From Sandaracinaceae bacterium (lineage in GTDB: Bacteria; Myxococcota_A; Polyangia; Polyangiales; Sandaracinaceae), in the NCBI GenBank assembly GCA_020633195.1, contig JACKEC010000014.1:620001-684000 (forward strand): a stretch of 64,000 nt of DNA, in the 5' to 3' direction. Numbering within the stretch: position 1 is the stretch's first letter; the number at the start of each line of letters is the position of its first letter. The notes under the pieces are model-generated. The model saw only the letters and a list, made by a program, of their open reading frames with translations, did no database searches and was not told where the DNA came from. Positions 61,890-64,000 of the stretch are shown here, piece after piece. The translations under genes and the position numbers were made by a program.

Positions 61890-64000
61890 ATGCCCAGACT
61901 CGCCCTCGCTCTCGCCCTCGTCGCCGCGTGCCCGTCGATGGCCGCCGCGCTCCCGCTGCCCTTCTCGGAGGCCGCCTCGATCGGCCGCCCTGCCCGCTCG
62001 GTGACGATCGTGGTCGAGCCGACCGAGGACGGAGTCGTCGTGCGAGCCCGCGGCGCGGGTCGGGAGGCCCCAGCGACGCTGGTGATCGAGGGGATCGACG
62101 ACGTGACGGTCGAGCGCGTCGAGGTCGCGGCCCAGGACTACGTCGCGGTGGTCCGCGGCACGGGCGCGGGACACACCTTCGCGGCGCTCGTGACGCTCCA
62201 TCGCGGGGCCGCGAGCGTGCCATGGATCGCGAGGACCGACCTGCACGGTGACCCCGGGGAGCGGACGGCGGGTCGCATCGAGCTCACGGATCGAACCGCG
62301 GATGGTCACCCGGACGTGGTCATCGGGACGGTGGCCGAGGGCGCGGCTGTCTGTGGACAGCAACAGACGTTGCTCTTCCCCCGCGCCTGGGATCCCTCGA
62401 GCGGCCAGCTCCGCCCGGTCGAGCTGGCCCGCCTCGGGGACGGCGCGGAGACCGTCGTCCAGGCCACGCGCACCTCCCCGGGGCCGACCGGCGCGCCCCT
62501 GATCCGCGCGCTCGGGGCCAGCGGCGCGAGCAGCCGCTCCGGGCGCGAGGAGACCGATCCCGCGGCGGTGGCCCCGCCGAACGCCTTGTTCGACGGACGC
62601 CTCGACACGTTCTGGGCCGAGGGGCGCGGCGGCCCGGGTCGACACGAGTTCGCCTCGGGGCGCTGGAGCGCGGGCCTGCCCATCCGCGCGTTCGCGGTGG
62701 TGCTCTCGCCGTCCGGAGAGGTCGCCTCTCGGCTCGGTCGACCGAGCGCGTTCTGGCTCGTGGGCGACGACGGAGAGCGCCTGCGCGTCGAGGTCCCCGA
62801 GGACTCCGTCGGTCACCCCGGCGAGCGCTACTGGGTCGTCCCGCCCGCGCCCGTGGACTGGCACTGCGTCTCGCTGGTCCTCGGCGACGCCCACGCCCCG
62901 GCGGGGACCCCCGCGGCCGCCGTCCACACGGGCGTGGCGGAGCTCGAGGCCTACACCGGGCTCGACTGGGGCGACGGGCTGGACGGCCTCGTGTCGATCC
63001 TCGTCGAGGGCGGGCGCACCGGCGACGAGGCGGCCCGCCTCCTCTCACAGCTCGGCGAGCCCGCCGTCACCGCCGTCGCCGCGGCGTGGGATCGGCTCGA
63101 CCCGCAGGGCCGCCGCCGCGCGGTGCGGGTGCTCGCCTCGGCGGGCGGGAGCGACTCGGCCGACGCGATCGCCGCGCTCGAGCGCGCCGCGGCCGACGAC
63201 ACCGAGGAGGTGCGCGCCGCGGCCCTCGAGGCGCTCGGGACGCTCGGTCCGCCTGCGGGCGAGGCGCTCGCGCGGCTCATCGTGGCTGACGGCCCGGCCG
63301 GAGACGACGCGGTGCGACCGCTGCTGCGGCACCCCGTCGCGGTGGCGGTTCCGGCGTTGCTCGGGGCGATCGCGGGGGACGGCGGGAGCGAGCGCCCCGC
63401 GCTGCGCGACGGGCTCGCGCAGGCGGTCGGGACCGACGACGACGCGCGCGAGCTGCTCGCGGCCTGGCTCGCGGCCGATCCCGCGCTGCCGGCCCAGGCG
63501 TCGGCGGCGCAGGGGCTGGCCTCCCGCGCCGAGACGCGGGCGCTGGCGGCCCCGATGGTCCGCGCGCTCGGGCCTCGCGCGACGCAGTTCGAAGATCGCT
63601 GGCGCCTCGTGCGCGCGGCGGCCGTGCTGGAGCCGGACCCGAACGTGGACACCTGGCTCGGCTCCATCGCGACGGACGCCGAGGAGTGGATGCTCCGCGC
63701 CGCCGCGGTCGCCGCGATGGGTCGGCGGAGCGCGCCCGAGCGGGAGGCCGTGGCGCGCCAGGCCCTGGCCGATCCGTACCCACGCGTCCGCGTGACCGCC
63801 GTCGAGATCCTCGACGGGCTGAACGTCGCGGACGACCAGCTCGTCCGGCTCGCGTCCCACGACTCCTGGCCGATGGTGCGCGCGGCGTCGCTGACCGCCT
63901 TGTTCGATCGCCCGGCTGGGCGCGAGGCGATCCTCGCCGGGATCGGGGATCACTCCCCGCGGGTGCGGCACGCGGCCCTCGCGGCGACGACGCGGGGCGG
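61890..64000 (+). CDS. Exported HEAT-repeat protein (3' end missing)
   Basis: An ATG at 61890 opens a frame with no stop to the right edge, giving at least 703 residues. The N-terminus is a signal peptide (LALALALVAACPSMAAA). A beta-rich region (about 25-330) includes a segment resembling a discoidin/F5-F8 or NADase-type galactose-binding fold (NALFDGRLDTFWAEG, FAVVLSPSGEV). From about residue 350 to the edge the chain is HEAT-like helical repeats, such as LDPQGRRRAVRVLASAGG, DTEEVRAAALEALGTLGPPA, EWMLRAAAVAAMGRRSAPER and YPRVRVTAVEILDGL. It is probably periplasmic or cell-surface. The family is not recognised further. Confidence 0.82.
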   Translation, partial: MPRLALALALVAACPSMAAALPLPFSEAASIGRPARSVTIVVEPTEDGVVVRARGAGREAPATLVIEGIDDVTVERVEVAAQDYVAVVRGTGAGHTFAALVTLHRGAASVPWIARTDLHGDPGERTAGRIELTDRTADGHPDVVIGTVAEGAAVCGQQQTLLFPRAWDPSSGQLRPVELARLGDGAETVVQATRTSPGPTGAPLIRALGASGASSRSGREETDPAAVAPPNALFDGRLDTFWAEGRGGPGRHEFASGRWSAGLPIRAFAVVLSPSGEVASRLGRPSAFWLVGDDGERLRVEVPEDSVGHPGERYWVVPPAPVDWHCVSLVLGDAHAPAGTPAAAVHTGVAELEAYTGLDWGDGLDGLVSILVEGGRTGDEAARLLSQLGEPAVTAVAAAWDRLDPQGRRRAVRVLASAGGSDSADAIAALERAAADDTEEVRAAALEALGTLGPPAGEALARLIVADGPAGDDAVRPLLRHPVAVAVPALLGAIAGDGGSERPALRDGLAQAVGTDDDARELLAAWLAADPALPAQASAAQGLASRAETRALAAPMVRALGPRATQFEDRWRLVRAAAVLEPDPNVDTWLGSIATDAEEWMLRAAAVAAMGRRSAPEREAVARQALADPYPRVRVTAVEILDGLNVADDQLVRLASHDSWPMVRAASLTALFDRPAGREAILAGIGDHSPRVRHAALAATTRG

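Overview
The window is GC-rich DNA with dense, overlapping gene starts (ATGA, GTGA, TTGA and TGATG junctions). Several gene families are typical of Myxococcota: Ser/Thr kinase with C-terminal membrane anchor, IgGFc-binding-like lipoprotein, AgmX/PglI-type TonB protein, giant secreted TPR proteins, and NtrC-type regulators. It most resembles a myxobacterium, perhaps of the Polyangiales/Sandaracinaceae type; that placement is inference from gene content, with no rRNA in the window. No tRNA, rRNA, CRISPR array, insertion sequence or phage gene was seen.

Layout. 1-1485: end of a metallophosphatase-like/multihaem cytochrome protein. 1701-4364 (-): a coupled operon for an arsenosugar-type radical SAM enzyme, its peroxidase-like partner, a cupin lipoprotein and RlpA. 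4456-11298: a Ser/Thr kinase, three poorly known proteins (one HEAT-repeat, one beta-propeller) and a family-4 uracil-DNA glycosylase. 11386-36550: a large surface-polysaccharide region with a DPM1-like glycosyltransferase, PP2C phosphatase, nucleotide-sugar enzymes, initiating sugar-phosphate transferase, two polymerase candidates, a Wzc-type co-polymerase/tyrosine kinase, a four-gene WbpA/B/D/E-type set for a diacetamido-glucuronic acid, and a short Wza-type export lipoprotein next to a beta-barrel (Wzp-like). 36616-48354 (-): a block of signal-peptide, TPR, TolQ-like and TonB-like genes whose order matches the gliding/sporulation Glt/Nfs machine (gltD-E-F-G). 48584-50555: an ECF sigma factor and its zinc-finger anti-sigma factor with a TPR tail, divergent from that block. 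50535-58601: STAS-like protein, aspartate kinase, two NtrC-type regulators, a lone receiver, and an HD phosphohydrolase operon. 58632-64000: PBP4-type DD-carboxypeptidase, an RpoD-like sigma factor, and the start of a HEAT-repeat protein running off the right edge.

How it may fit together. The sugar-nucleotide genes supply unusual acidic amino sugars; an initiating transferase, Wzy-like polymerases and Wzc would assemble the chain, and the Wza/Wzp pair would export it. The adjoining Glt/Nfs-like block is a candidate periplasmic/outer-membrane apparatus that works with the polymer, as Nfs does with the Exo polymer in Myxococcus xanthus spores. The divergent ECF sigma/anti-sigma pair is a candidate envelope-stress input. 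These links are inferred from neighbourhood.

The non-coding gaps are unusual. Four of them (about 1492-1702, 13931-14096, 21364-21448, 54035-54184) carry compact hairpins whose tips have the form GC-GNA-GC, covering GAA, GGA, GCA and GTA loops, and two gaps share longer modules. This looks like an interspersed hairpin-repeat family and is, with the polysaccharide/Glt-like linkage, the part most worth following up.
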